Assembly: GCF_002910825.1 (NCBI RefSeq)
Contig: NZ_NEUB01000980.1
Coordinates: forward strand, 1 to 32,602
Direction of reading: 5' to 3'
Origin: Streptomyces sp. SM1
GTDB lineage: Bacteria; Actinomycetota; Actinomycetes; Streptomycetales; Streptomycetaceae
Length of the DNA stretch: 32,602 bases
The notes under the pieces were generated by a model, which was not told the origin of the DNA, did not search any database, and saw only the letters and a list, made by a program, of their open reading frames with translations. Below are positions 1 through 7,513 of this stretch, piece after piece. Each line of letters begins with the position of its first letter. Position 1 is the stretch's first letter. The position numbers and the translations under genes are program-made.

Positions 1-1
1 G

Positions 2-601
2 CGCCTGTCGCCGCTCGAGGCGCTGGGCATGGCGACGGCGGTGTCCGCTCCGGCTGGTCCCATCACGGTCGAGCGGGCCGACTCCCCCGGGTCCGGCCCG
101 GCCACGTCCGGCGGGGGCCTTCCCGCCAGCACCTCGAGCACGAGCACGAAGGAGAACAGCGTGAGTGACGCCTGGCTGACGAAATGGGGCAGCGGCAGCG
201 TCGCGGACATGGACGCCCAGCACGAGACCGAGGTCACCCTCGACGACACGCTCGACGTCCTGGAGGAGCTCACCGAGCAGTCGTTCAAGGCGCACGAGAC
301 CTGCCGCAAGCTCTCCGAGAAGGCGCGGCAGATCCGGCACGAGCTGGACGAACTCGCCGCCGACCTGCGCTCCACGCACAACGTCATCGGCCGCATGACC
401 GGCGCCGCGATGGCCAAGCTCGCGGAGTCCATGGAGCTGCTGGCCCGCAAGGCCGACGAGATGTCCACCAAGTCCCTGACGGCGGCGGAGCTCTCCGAGA
501 GCGCGGAGAACGCAATGTTCGACGCCTACCGGCCCCTCCAGCAGGCCACCGAGGACGCGGGCCTGGCCGTGCCCGCCGCCCGCATCCACAACGAGAACTG
601 A
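2..601 (+). CDS. Coiled-coil hypothetical protein, open at the 5' edge
   Basis: I do not recognise a family. The frame is open from the first bases and third codon positions are about 90% G/C all the way to the edge, so coding probably enters the window from the left. A competing start is GTG at 161, which has an excellent AAGGAG six bases upstream and gives a 146-residue protein beginning VSDAWL, like the VSDNLP start of the next gene. The N-terminal part is a Ser/Thr/Pro/Gly-rich linker; the part after 161 is acidic and almost wholly helical (heptad-like stretches around DVLEELTEQ and ARQIRHELDELAADL). It lies 11 bases upstream of the next gene and heads the translocase operon, so a structural or accessory transfer role is an inference from position only. 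Confidence 0.75.
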   Translation, partial: RLSPLEALGMATAVSAPAGPITVERADSPGSGPATSGGGLPASTSSTSTKENSVSDAWLTKWGSGSVADMDAQHETEVTLDDTLDVLEELTEQSFKAHETCRKLSEKARQIRHELDELAADLRSTHNVIGRMTGAAMAKLAESMELLARKADEMSTKSLTAAELSESAENAMFDAYRPLQQATEDAGLAVPAARIHNEN

Positions 602-612
602 GAGGAGATCAC

Positions 613-1056
613 GTGAGCGACAACCTCCCCGCCATCCCGGGCATGAACAACGGCGTCGCCAGCACCGGCGGCGCCAGCAGCGGCAACGGCTTCCTCGCCC
701 TGGCCGGCCGGACCGCCAAGCTCGCGGCCTCCGCCCTCTTCCTCAAGGAGGGCATGCACCTGCTCCGCTCCCACATGCAGGCCAACGCCAACGCGGCCAT
801 GCGCCTGTCGGAGATGTGCGGCCAGGCCGAAGTCGAGCCCCGGTTCACCTCGATGATCGAGGACACCTCCGCCGCCCTCACCGCGGTCGCGGAGGCGTCC
901 GGGGAGATGGTCAACGCCGCCGACGCCGTCGACACCGACGCCCGCGGCTTCAACAACGCGCACGACCGGGAGTACCGCCCCGGCTACGAAGCCTCCAACG
1001 GCTCCGGCGTGCGGCAGGCCAAGCCCGGCTTCTACCGGCGCACCGGCCGCCGCTGA
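613..1056 (+). CDS. Small hypothetical protein of the transfer operon
   Basis: Starts at GTG 613 with AGGAG seven bases upstream (about 147 residues). The N-terminus is Gly/Ser/Asn-rich and flexible. The centre (about residues 30-110) is Ala-rich and helical, with a mildly hydrophobic stretch around LALAGRTAKLAASALFL that could touch a membrane but is short for a full span. The C-terminus is basic and rich in Arg, Gly and Tyr. No catalytic motif is visible. It sits directly between the coiled-coil protein and the FtsK-like translocase, so the three are probably co-transcribed up to the hairpin that follows. Function unknown; a scaffold or accessory role in transfer is a guess. Confidence 0.8.
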   Translation: MSDNLPAIPGMNNGVASTGGASSGNGFLALAGRTAKLAASALFLKEGMHLLRSHMQANANAAMRLSEMCGQAEVEPRFTSMIEDTSAALTAVAEASGEMVNAADAVDTDARGFNNAHDREYRPGYEASNGSGVRQAKPGFYRRTGRR

Positions 1057-1072
1057 CCCACCCACCCCCGCA

Positions 1073-1115
1073 GCAGCAGGGGCCGGGCCCGCACGCCGGG
1101 CCCGGCCCCTGCTGC
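1073..1115. terminator. Perfect 19-bp GC hairpin before the translocase gene
   Basis: Arms 1073-1091 and 1097-1115 are perfectly complementary around a five-base loop (CACGC). There is no T-tract, so this is an attenuator, RNA-stability or Rho-independent-like element rather than a classical terminator. It separates the first two genes from the translocase gene. Confidence 0.6.
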
Positions 1116-1140
1116 CCCCTGCCCCTGAACGGAGGCTGTG

Positions 1141-3444
1141 TTGAGCACCATCGACCAGGCGGCGCCGGCCGCCGACACCACCAAGCGCGTCCCGGGCCAC
1201 GTCATCTACCGGCGCGTCCTGGCCGAACGCACCTCCTACGCCCTCGCAGCGGCCGGGATGGCCGTCGGCCCGCAGCTCGACGACAGCGCCTGGTCCTACC
1301 TCGCCTCCGGCGGAGTCGGCCTGGGCACGCTCGCCTGGCTGTACGCGAAGACCAAGGACCCCGACCAGGGCCTGAGCGTCCTCACGCGGGCGCAGCGGGC
1401 GATCCCGTTCCTGACGGCCGCCGGCACCTACGTGGCGAACCTGATCACCCCCGGCTTCAACTGGTGGGAGGTCGTCGCCCCGGCCGCGTGGGCGTCCCTG
1501 ATGGGCTGGATGGCGCCGCTCACCCGCAGCGCCGGCCTGGTCCTGGAGCTCACCGAGCACCAGGCGCAGCACTGCGCCGGGCCCGGGGAGCCGCTCACCT
1601 ACACCGAGTTCCTCGCCGCGAAGTGGCAGCAGGCCACCGGTGACGGAACCCGGCTGGTGTCCATCCAGCCCTACCGCGCCGACCGGCCCGACTTCGAGGC
1701 CGTCGTCGTCGCCCAGGCCGGGAAGGCGGTGCCCACCTTCACCGAGGTGCAGCTGGCCGCCGCGTTCGACTTCCCGGTCGGCACCGTGAAGATCCGCCCG
1801 ATCCAGGGCTCAGGGCCCGGCCGGATGCGGCTGGTCGCCCGCCCCACCACCGAGGACACCGAGGCCGCCGCCGAAGGCATCCGCGGCCTGTGGGAGACCG
1901 CGGTCGCCGCCCCGGGCAAGGCCGCCCCCGGCGTCGACCTCATCGACTACCGGTCCGAGCCGCACCGCATCGTGCTGCTGGTCGCCTCCCTGCCTGGCAA
2001 GGAAATCCACCTGCCGCACACGGCGATCTGCTCCGCCTTCGGCATCGACGACCCCTCCCGCCTAGTCATCGAAACGGATGGAATTCGTATGGGCGTCATC
2101 TCCATCTACAAGACGAACCCGCTGATGAAGGTCCGCAAGGCCACCGTCGAAGACCTGACGATGGACTCCAAGGGCCGCGTCACCATCGGCGTCTGCCACG
2201 ACGGCAAGCCCGCCCGGATGCGGCTGTGGGATCCCGGACAGGGCGCGCTGCGCGGCATCACCGCCGGCGTCACCGGCGCGGGCAAGTCCGTCCTGCAGAA
2301 CCTGATCCTCGCCGCGGAGAAGCGCTCCGGCGTCGTCTCCTGGGTCGGCGACGTCCAGGGCGGCATGTCCCTCCCGGAGGCGGAAGGCCGCGTCGACTGG
2401 TTCGCCAAGGGCCCGGTGGAGACGCTCCTGATGCTCACGGCCGCGCACGCGGTCATGAAGTACCGCGAGCGGATCTCCAACGAGATGGGCCGCGGCGACT
2501 TCGCCCTCAACAAGCCGTGGCCGCTCATCAACATCACGCTGGACGAGATCAACCGGCTGCTGTCCCACCCGGACGAAGCGATGCGCAAGGCCACCGCCTA
2601 CCTCATCGCCGACATCCAGAAGACCGGCCGCAAGGTCGGCATCGGCATCCGGCTCGCCGTGCAGTCCCTGCACCTCAAGGACCTCGGCGACGACGACGCG
2701 ATCCGCCAGCAGGGCAAGGTCGGCGCGCTGTTCCTCATGCGCACCGCCTCCTCCTCCACCAAGGAGATGGGCCTGGACGGCATCGCCCCGGCCGGTTTCC
2801 AGATGGAGAACATCCCCGCCCGGATCTACGAGAACGGGCAGATCGAGGCGCTGTTCTCCGGCAAGGACGACGAGGACGGCGAGTCCACCGCAGGCATGGC
2901 GTACATGTTCCTCGACGGCCGGGCGAAGTTCATGCGCACCTTCTTCGCGGAGAAGAAGGACGGGGTCTACCCCGACCTGATCGCCCTGTACGGCGAGGAC
3001 CCGCCCACCGGGCTGACCGAGGGCGAGGCCAAGGCCGCGCAGGCCGGAGCCGCGATCTACGGCGTGCGGCACACCAACCCCTACGCCGACTGCGACACCC
3101 TCGCCCAGGCGTTCTCCGACGCACCCGGCAGCAAGCCGACGGCCGGCACCCCGGCCCCGGCCACCGCTGCGGACACCGACGGCGACAACGGCGAGGCACC
3201 CGCCCCGTTTGAGGCGCCGTTCGGCATCCCGTTCGGCGACAGCGGCCCCGACATCGGGGAGGAGCCCGGCCTCCAGGACCAGATCCTCGAACTGCTCGCC
3301 GACGGACCCAAGCAGCTCAAGGAGCTGCGCGCCGCGCTCCCCGGCTTCCAGCCCTCCAGCGTCAGCAACGCCTGCTCCCAGCTCAAGGCGAAGGGCCTGG
3401 CCATCTCGCGCAAGCGGGGCCTGTGGCAGCTCGCCGACAACTGA
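1141..3444 (+). CDS. FtsK/SpoIIIE (TraB-like) DNA translocase
   Basis: Predicted membrane-anchored, ATP-driven double-stranded DNA pump of the FtsK/SpoIIIE/TraB class, the usual motor of actinomycete conjugation. The N-terminus has hydrophobic segments at about residues 33-70 and 88-127. The motor domain shows Walker A GVTGAGKS (about 376-383) and Walker B LINITLDEIN with Asp468-Glu469. A short winged-helix-like domain closes the protein (about the last 60 residues, ILELLADGPKQLKEL onward), as in the gamma domains of FtsK and TraB that read DNA sequence. I chose TTG 1141 because GGAGG lies five bases upstream; GTG 1138 would be only two bases from it. Length 767 residues fits the family. An Asp/Pro/Ala-rich linker (about 660-705) joins the motor to the winged helix. 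The following membrane genes fit a transfer module. Confidence 0.92.
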   Translation: MSTIDQAAPAADTTKRVPGHVIYRRVLAERTSYALAAAGMAVGPQLDDSAWSYLASGGVGLGTLAWLYAKTKDPDQGLSVLTRAQRAIPFLTAAGTYVANLITPGFNWWEVVAPAAWASLMGWMAPLTRSAGLVLELTEHQAQHCAGPGEPLTYTEFLAAKWQQATGDGTRLVSIQPYRADRPDFEAVVVAQAGKAVPTFTEVQLAAAFDFPVGTVKIRPIQGSGPGRMRLVARPTTEDTEAAAEGIRGLWETAVAAPGKAAPGVDLIDYRSEPHRIVLLVASLPGKEIHLPHTAICSAFGIDDPSRLVIETDGIRMGVISIYKTNPLMKVRKATVEDLTMDSKGRVTIGVCHDGKPARMRLWDPGQGALRGITAGVTGAGKSVLQNLILAAEKRSGVVSWVGDVQGGMSLPEAEGRVDWFAKGPVETLLMLTAAHAVMKYRERISNEMGRGDFALNKPWPLINITLDEINRLLSHPDEAMRKATAYLIADIQKTGRKVGIGIRLAVQSLHLKDLGDDDAIRQQGKVGALFLMRTASSSTKEMGLDGIAPAGFQMENIPARIYENGQIEALFSGKDDEDGESTAGMAYMFLDGRAKFMRTFFAEKKDGVYPDLIALYGEDPPTGLTEGEAKAAQAGAAIYGVRHTNPYADCDTLAQAFSDAPGSKPTAGTPAPATAADTDGDNGEAPAPFEAPFGIPFGDSGPDIGEEPGLQDQILELLADGPKQLKELRAALPGFQPSSVSNACSQLKAKGLAISRKRGLWQLADN

Positions 3445-3483
3445 CCCGCACCCACCACTCACTCACCGAAGGAACCGATACCC

Positions 3484-3672
3484 GTGGCCCTGTCGATCTC
3501 CCTGGTCCTCCTGCTCGGCATCATCGTCGTCATCCTGGTGCGCACCGGCTACCAGCGGATCATGCCGGGCATCGCCGTCTGCCTGTTCGGCTTCTTCCTC
3601 GCCAGCACCGGCATCGCCCCCACCATCACCAGCGCCGTGTCCTCCCTCACCGGTTGGATCAGCAGCTTCTGA
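3484..3672 (+). CDS. Small two-span membrane protein
   Basis: A 62-residue protein starting at GTG 3484, with AAGGA ten bases upstream. Residues 2-20 (rich in Leu/Ile/Val) and about 28-48 are two hydrophobic spans separated by a short basic turn RTGYQR. Such mini membrane proteins commonly follow the translocase gene in Streptomyces transfer operons, where Spd-type proteins help spread plasmid DNA between mycelial compartments. The similarity here is one of size, topology and position, not of a motif I can name. Confidence 0.75.
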   Translation: MALSISLVLLLGIIVVILVRTGYQRIMPGIAVCLFGFFLASTGIAPTITSAVSSLTGWISSF

Positions 3673-3715
3673 CCAGCCCGATCCCGACCCACCGAACGAG
3701 AAGGAGAACCCGACA

Positions 3716-3910
3716 ATGAACCGCCCCCTGGTCCTGGTGGTCGACGACGCCACCGACGTCCTCGCGGCCAGCCCCGAGGCCCGCGCCCTGGTCGACGAGC
3801 TGCTGCGCACCGGCCGCCAGGGCGGCCTGGTGGTCCGCTCCCACAGCCGCCGGCCGCTGCAGTACCCCACGCCCGACGCCCTCGAGGCCGCCGCCGGCCA
3901 GGAGCAGTAG
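3716..3910 (+). CDS. Small soluble hypothetical protein (64 aa)
   Basis: Starts at ATG 3716 with AAGGAG nine bases upstream. The N-terminus reads MNRPLVLVVDDATDVLAA, which looks like the first beta strand and Asp-Asp pair of a response-regulator receiver. The protein is far too short for a receiver, having one strand, one or two helices and a polar tail. It lies in the same operon 43 bases after the small membrane protein. No function can be assigned. Confidence 0.7.
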   Translation: MNRPLVLVVDDATDVLAASPEARALVDELLRTGRQGGLVVRSHSRRPLQYPTPDALEAAAGQEQ

Positions 3911-3934
3911 CCCCGCCCCGCTCCCCCGCCCCCT

Positions 3935-3967
3935 GCGCCCTCCCCGCCACCACGGCGGGGAGGGCGC
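3935..3967. terminator. Perfect 14-bp GC hairpin
   Basis: Arms 3935-3948 and 3954-3967 pair perfectly around loop ACCAC, with no T-tract. It lies between two genes of the operon, 28 bases before the next GTG start. Confidence 0.5.
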
Positions 3968-3994
3968 GCGTCTGCCCCCGAAACGGAGATCACC

Positions 3995-4480
3995 GTGGAC
4001 TTCGACCACATCACCCGCCCGCTGTCCGACTCCGAGGCCAAGGCCGAAGCCGAGCGGATCATCGCCGAAGCGATGCGCCCCGAACGGCACTTCCCGACGT
4101 CGTTCCGCGACGACACCCCGCTGCCCGCCTACGGCGACACCCCGCCCGAGAAGCAGGACGACAAGCGGATCGTCCCGGCCTGGGCGGCCGGGATCGCGGT
4201 CGCCTCCATCGGCGTCGGCGCCGGCATCACCGGCGTCGGCTGCGGAGCCTGGCTCGTGCTCCAGGGCCTGGCCTCCGTCACGCTCTACGGCGTCCTCATG
4301 GTCACCCTGCCGTTCGCGGGCATCGCCATGGTCGCCACCGCGATCGGCGGCGCGTTCAGCAAGGCCCGCAAGTCCGTGTCCAAGACGGTCTACGAGGGCC
4401 CGGTCGTACAGAACACGCAGATCAACAACACCAGCAACCAGCGCGGGATGTTCTCCCGCACCCGCAACGACGTCCGCTGA
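3995..4480 (+). CDS. Two-span membrane protein (Spd-like by position)
   Basis: A 161-residue protein starting at GTG 3995, with GGAG seven bases upstream. Residues 1-62 are charged and cytoplasmic-looking. Two hydrophobic spans follow (about 66-92, Gly/Ala/Val-rich, and about 98-124). A C-terminal basic, Asn/Thr/Gln-rich tail contains the run QNTQINNTSNQ. The topology, size and place in the operon resemble SpdB-type spread proteins of Streptomyces plasmids, but I see no diagnostic motif. The gene is followed by a short gap and by a gene on the opposite strand. Confidence 0.8.
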   Translation: MDFDHITRPLSDSEAKAEAERIIAEAMRPERHFPTSFRDDTPLPAYGDTPPEKQDDKRIVPAWAAGIAVASIGVGAGITGVGCGAWLVLQGLASVTLYGVLMVTLPFAGIAMVATAIGGAFSKARKSVSKTVYEGPVVQNTQINNTSNQRGMFSRTRNDVR

Positions 4481-4561
4481 CCCGGGCGCCCTGCCTCGTA
4501 TCCGAACACCTCGCCCGCGGGCCGGGGCTTCGGGTGCGGGACAGGCCGTCCGGCCTCGCGG

Positions 4562-4780
4562 TCAGTCGTAGTCGATCCAGATACGGCCATGGTCATCGAC
4601 CTCGGCACCCCGGATCTGCCCGTCGACGATCGCGCCGTTGATCGTCACCTCGACGTCGTAGTCCACGTCGATCCACAGCACGCCGTCGTCGTCGGTGAAC
4701 GCGGGCCAGATCGTCCCGTCCGTGTCCACGACCTCTTCGAAGACGACTTCTTCCGGCTCATCGCGGGTGAACCACCCCAT
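4562..4780 (-). CDS. Small acidic Trp-repeat protein, antisense to the operon
   Basis: A 72-residue minus-strand protein. ATG at 4780 is preceded by a strong GGGGAGG eight bases upstream, which favours it over longer forms. The sequence is very acidic and contains three short internal repeats of the form D-D-x-G-x-[IVL]-W: DTDGTIWPAF, DDDGVLWIDVDYD and DDHGRIWIDYD. These suggest three beta hairpins of a tiny all-beta domain. It is the only minus-strand gene in the first 13.6 kb. Its promoter must lie within the roughly 95 bases between it and the plus-strand gene starting at 4875. Function unknown; a DNA-mimic or inhibitor role is conceivable from the charge but unsupported. Confidence 0.72.
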   Translation of the reverse strand: MGWFTRDEPEEVVFEEVVDTDGTIWPAFTDDDGVLWIDVDYDVEVTINGAIVDGQIRGAEVDDHGRIWIDYD

Positions 4781-4874
4781 CGCAGCCGCCTCCCCTCTCT
4801 CCCGGGCCCGTCGCTCACAGCTTGGCCCACTCGCACGCTCCGTGAACACCACATCGACAACAAGGAGTTGCCCC

Positions 4875-5657
4875 GTGCAGTCCAACGACAACACCGGCCC
4901 CGGCCGCCAGGAGCTCGCCTACCTCCCCGTCCCGCTCTCGAAGGAGCCGGCCAAGCCGTCACGCCTGGCCGCACTGCGCGAAGCACTGCGCGACTGGTGG
5001 GACCGCGCATGGGACGTCGACGGCGTGCTGTACGACATGTGGGACGACGTCCTCAGCGCCCCCGACGACGGCCTGCGCCACATGGCGCCCTGGCTGCGCG
5101 TCGTCCTCATGGTCGCCGGAGTCTCCTTCGTCGTGCTGATGGCCAAGGGCGCCGGCGAAGTCATCCTCCAGGCCCTGCACCAGATCCTCACCGCCGTGCC
5201 CAAGGTGCAGGTGGGCGTCGACACCTCCAACGGCGTCGCCGCCGTCGTCGACCAGCCGGTGCGCACCTACATCGCCCAGCACTCCGCCGGCCTCCCGGTC
5301 GCGGCCTCCACCGTCTACACGCTGTGGCTGCTCACCGGCATCACCGGCCTGGTCCTCGGCTTCCTTACCCGCAACAACGGAGTGCGCGCGATGTGGACGG
5401 CATGGGGCGCAGCCACCGTGTTCATGGTCTGGACGGCCACTCCGGACACCAGCCGCCCCGTCGCGGCCGGCCTCGCCGCCCTCGCCTGGACGCTCCTGTC
5501 CGCGATCGCCCTGCGCGGCCTGACCCTGCGCCGCCGCGTCATCGGACGCCCGGCCAAGGTCTCCGTCCGGCCCGAAATCCACGTCCCGGTGCCGTACCCG
5601 GTCCCGGCCGAGCCCGCCGAACAGCACCCGCACAGCAGCTGCCCCTTCCGGGACTGA
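4875..5657 (+). CDS. Multi-span membrane protein (about 260 aa)
   Basis: Starts at GTG 4875 with AAGGAG seven bases upstream. The first 70 residues are soluble and amphipathic (LREALRDWWDRAWDVDGVL). Four hydrophobic segments follow at roughly 74-98, 140-163, 170-187 and 196-216. The C-terminal tail is basic, then Pro-rich (VPVPYPVPAEPAEQ). The gene is a full-length member of the transfer operon and is followed by two strong hairpins. It is probably an inner-membrane component of the transfer or spread apparatus; this rests on topology and context, as no family motif was recognised. Confidence 0.82.
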   Translation: MQSNDNTGPGRQELAYLPVPLSKEPAKPSRLAALREALRDWWDRAWDVDGVLYDMWDDVLSAPDDGLRHMAPWLRVVLMVAGVSFVVLMAKGAGEVILQALHQILTAVPKVQVGVDTSNGVAAVVDQPVRTYIAQHSAGLPVAASTVYTLWLLTGITGLVLGFLTRNNGVRAMWTAWGAATVFMVWTATPDTSRPVAAGLAALAWTLLSAIALRGLTLRRRVIGRPAKVSVRPEIHVPVPYPVPAEPAEQHPHSSCPFRD

Positions 5658-5678
5658 CCTCCGGTCGCTCCGCCTGGT

Positions 5679-5770
5679 CCTCGCCCACCCCGTTCCCGGG
5701 TGGGCGAGGGCTGGACAGGCCGACCGGCCACCTCGCACCGCGCCCGCCGACGAACAGCCGGCGGGCGCGG
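5679..5770. promoter_or_regulatory. Two tandem strong hairpins upstream of a leader peptide
   Basis: Hairpin 1 pairs 5679-5690 with 5698-5709 (12 bp, 7-base loop). Hairpin 2 pairs 5738-5749 with 5759-5770 (12 bp, 9-base loop). Both are perfect and lack a T-tract. They fill the gap between the membrane-protein gene and the short Arg/Pro-rich reading frame at 5806, an arrangement expected for an attenuation or RNA-processing region. Confidence 0.5.
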
Positions 5771-5805
5771 CGCTTGCTGTCCACCGACATCAGGAGGAAC
5801 CGCTC

Positions 5806-5913
5806 GTGCTCATCCCCCGCCCCCGCCGCCGGATCGGCCGACCCCGCCCGCAGCGCCCCGGCCCCCGCTACCCGCAGCGCCCCGCCCGGCTCCCCGGTAC
5901 CTGGAGCAGGTGA
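5806..5913 (+). CDS. 35-residue Arg/Pro-rich leader-like peptide
   Basis: GTG at 5806 has AGGAGG eight bases upstream, one of the best ribosome binding sites in the window. The product is 35 residues, almost only Arg, Pro, Gly and a few hydrophobics (for example RPRRRIGRPRPQRPGPRYPQ). Its stop overlaps the ATG of the next gene by one base (TGATG at 5911-5915), the classic sign of translational coupling. It could be a regulatory leader whose Pro/Arg codons slow the ribosome, a nucleic-acid-binding peptide, or a Pro-rich antimicrobial-like peptide. The sequence alone cannot decide. Confidence 0.6.
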   Translation: MLIPRPRRRIGRPRPQRPGPRYPQRPARLPGTWSR

Positions 5914-6338
5914 TGGCCGACCAGGACCAGGACCTGGTCGACGTCGACCTGTACGACCCCGGCGACGGCTCCTTACCGGTCTTCCGGTGGAAGCAGGCGG
6001 GGCACGCGAACCTCGCGACCCGCCGCCAGCTGCGGGAGATGGGACTGCGCCCCGGCGGCCAGGAGCCCGTTGCCCGGATCGAATGCCGTGGTGGCAAGCG
6101 CTTCGCGTGGCTGTACCGGATCGACCTGGCGAAGCCGAAGCTCCCGATGACCCTCGCGAAGGAAGCCGCTCTCGACAAGGCCATGGCCGCACGCCAGACA
6201 TGCGGCACCTGCCGTCGGCGCTACTTCCACTGCCTCCCTCTGAAGACCTTGGGGTCCTGCCTGGAGTGCTTCGACGGCACGCCCGCTGACCCCGCCTCCT
6301 ACATCGCTCCCCCGGCCAAGCACCTGCTGGCCGCATGA
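5913..6338 (+). CDS. RRQRL-motif zinc-binding protein with a TTA codon
   Basis: Starts at ATG 5913, translationally coupled to the leader peptide. The 141-residue product matches the actinobacterial RRQRL-motif zinc-binding family. It has ATRRQL-REMGLRPGG at about 36-49, then a WLYRIDLAKPK segment (about 66-76). The C-terminus holds a zinc knuckle: Cys97-x2-Cys100, Cys107 and Cys116-x2-Cys119. Here the motif is RRQL rather than RRQRL. The family is usual on Streptomyces mobile elements, but its role is unknown. Leu21 is encoded by TTA (5973-5975), so full expression should need the bldA tRNA. Confidence 0.88.
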   Translation: MADQDQDLVDVDLYDPGDGSLPVFRWKQAGHANLATRRQLREMGLRPGGQEPVARIECRGGKRFAWLYRIDLAKPKLPMTLAKEAALDKAMAARQTCGTCRRRYFHCLPLKTLGSCLECFDGTPADPASYIAPPAKHLLAA

Positions 6339-6357
6339 TCCGAGAGGACACCAGCCC

Positions 6358-6603
6358 ATGAGCACCGCCACCCTCGCTGCCTTCACCGAGCCCGACCGCC
6401 CCAAGAACCTGCTGATCCGGTTCATCACCGTCGGCGGCTCGTACGTGGACGTCACCGGCCACGGCAAGCACTCGGACAAGAACCGCTGGAACTGCCACGG
6501 CTGCGGAGACTCCTCCGACCGGCCCGAGGAAGACTTCCTGTTCCGCATCCGGCCGGACGCCAACAACCACGCCGCCAACTGCCGCGCCATCCCGCTGCGG
6601 TGA
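6358..6603 (+). CDS. Small Cys/His protein, probable zinc knuckle
   Basis: An 81-residue protein, ATG 6358, with AGAGGA about ten bases upstream. The middle holds CHGCG (around residue 46) and a late Cys in NHAANCRAI (around 75) with nearby His residues, which would make a small zinc site. The fold looks beta-rich (LLIRFITVGGSYVDVTG). The gene overlaps the next by four bases (GTGA). It is one of a group of tiny Cys-pair proteins in this operon. No family known to me. Confidence 0.75.
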   Translation: MSTATLAAFTEPDRPKNLLIRFITVGGSYVDVTGHGKHSDKNRWNCHGCGDSSDRPEEDFLFRIRPDANNHAANCRAIPLR

Positions 6604-6893
6604 CCGCCCGCCACCTGCGCCGTGCCCTGCTGCTCGCCGCCGCCGTCCCGCTCGCCGCAGCGACGGCCGCCGCCGCGCTCAAGGCCGGCCACTGGCGGCT
6701 GTACGCCGACCGGCACCGCATTGAGCTGACGCCCCGGCCCCGCCGCTCCTGCCCCGACTGCCGGGGCGCGGGCGGCTGGTGGGGCGGCGGCGCGAACCCG
6801 GAGATGGAGGCGTGCGGCTGCTGGTCGGACCGGCGCGAGCTGCGCGTCCGTCTCTGGCCCGTCCCGGCCTGGCCGTACGGGCCCCCGTTCTGA
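6600..6893 (+). CDS. Membrane-anchored Cys-rich small protein
   Basis: A 97-residue product starting at GTG 6600 in a four-base overlap with the preceding gene. Residues 7-27 are a signal-anchor-like Ala/Leu span after a basic start (TARHLRR). The second half has CPDCRGAGGWWGGG and later CGCW, reminiscent of the CxxCxGxG repeats of DnaJ-type zinc domains, here reduced to one repeat plus a CxC. It is likely a membrane-tethered zinc-binding protein of unknown job. A 13-bp hairpin follows it. Confidence 0.75.
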   Translation: MTARHLRRALLLAAAVPLAAATAAAALKAGHWRLYADRHRIELTPRPRRSCPDCRGAGGWWGGGANPEMEACGCWSDRRELRVRLWPVPAWPYGPPF

Positions 6894-6897
6894 ACGA

Positions 6898-6928
6898 CCC
6901 GACCCCGGCCACACCGGCCGGGGTCGGG
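6898..6928. terminator. Perfect 13-bp GC hairpin
   Basis: Arms 6898-6910 and 6916-6928 pair perfectly around loop ACACC, with no T-tract. It lies directly after the stop of the Cys-rich membrane protein gene and is probably a transcript-end or processing element inside the operon. Confidence 0.55.
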
Positions 6929-7006
6929 ACCGCCGGGTGGCCGCGCATCGGCAAAGGGCCGGCCACCCCGCTCCCTCACCCTCTTCGAGATCAGGAGACC
7001 TCCAGC

Positions 7007-7513
7007 ATGCATCGTCCCGCCGCCTTCGCCGCCCTGCTCGGACTGACCCGCGCCGCCAGCGCGATCGGCGACTTCTGGGTCCAGAACGACTTCTGCGCCC
7101 GAGTGAAGGGCGCCTCCGACGACGCCCCGGTCACGTACGAGGACCCGGCCACCAAGGAGAAGACCACCCACGGCACCGCCGACGGCCGCAAGGCGTGCCT
7201 GCACCACTGCGTCACCTACACGGCCACGCAGGCGATCGTCGCCGGACTTGGAGCCCGCGCGCTGGGCATCCGGGTCCACCCCGGCGCGGCCGCAGCCGCG
7301 CTCGCCCTGTCCTTCGGCACGCACTACATCGCGGACCGCCGGGTGCCGGGCGACGGGGTTCTGGAGAAGCTCGCCGACAAGACCGGCAAGACCAACTTCT
7401 ACAAGCTGGCCTCGCACGGAATGAACGGCGCCTTCCACCTCGACAACTCCTGGCACCACGGCTGGGAGACCGTCGCCGCGCTTATCGCCACGACCAAGGC
7501 GACCACCCGGTGA
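7007..7513 (+). CDS. DUF3307-like membrane protein
   Basis: Starts at ATG 7007 with AGGAGA about nine bases upstream; 168 residues. It carries the DUF3307 signature set: IGDFWVQNDFCARVK near the N-terminus (GDFxxQxxxxxxxK), a His pair in the LHHCVTYT helix, THYIADRR in the middle, and a late helix with HLDNSWHHGWE. Hydrophobic helices alternate with these polar His/Asp motifs, as in the family. DUF3307 proteins are integral membrane proteins of unknown function found on phages and mobile elements. The gene overlaps the next by four bases. Confidence 0.8.
   Translation: MHRPAAFAALLGLTRAASAIGDFWVQNDFCARVKGASDDAPVTYEDPATKEKTTHGTADGRKACLHHCVTYTATQAIVAGLGARALGIRVHPGAAAAALALSFGTHYIADRRVPGDGVLEKLADKTGKTNFYKLASHGMNGAFHLDNSWHHGWETVAALIATTKATTR

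Noticed and set aside
2062..3462. A long minus-strand frame (466 codons) antisense to the translocase gene
   Set aside because: It is a mirror of high third-position GC on the opposite strand; the plus-strand frame has Walker motifs and the antisense frame is Gly/Val/Arg low-complexity.
4589..6289. A 566-codon plus-strand frame overlapping the minus-strand gene and the membrane-protein gene
   Set aside because: It is Arg/Pro-rich shadow sequence; the genes at 4562, 4875, 5806 and 5913 in other frames have good starts and recognisable features.
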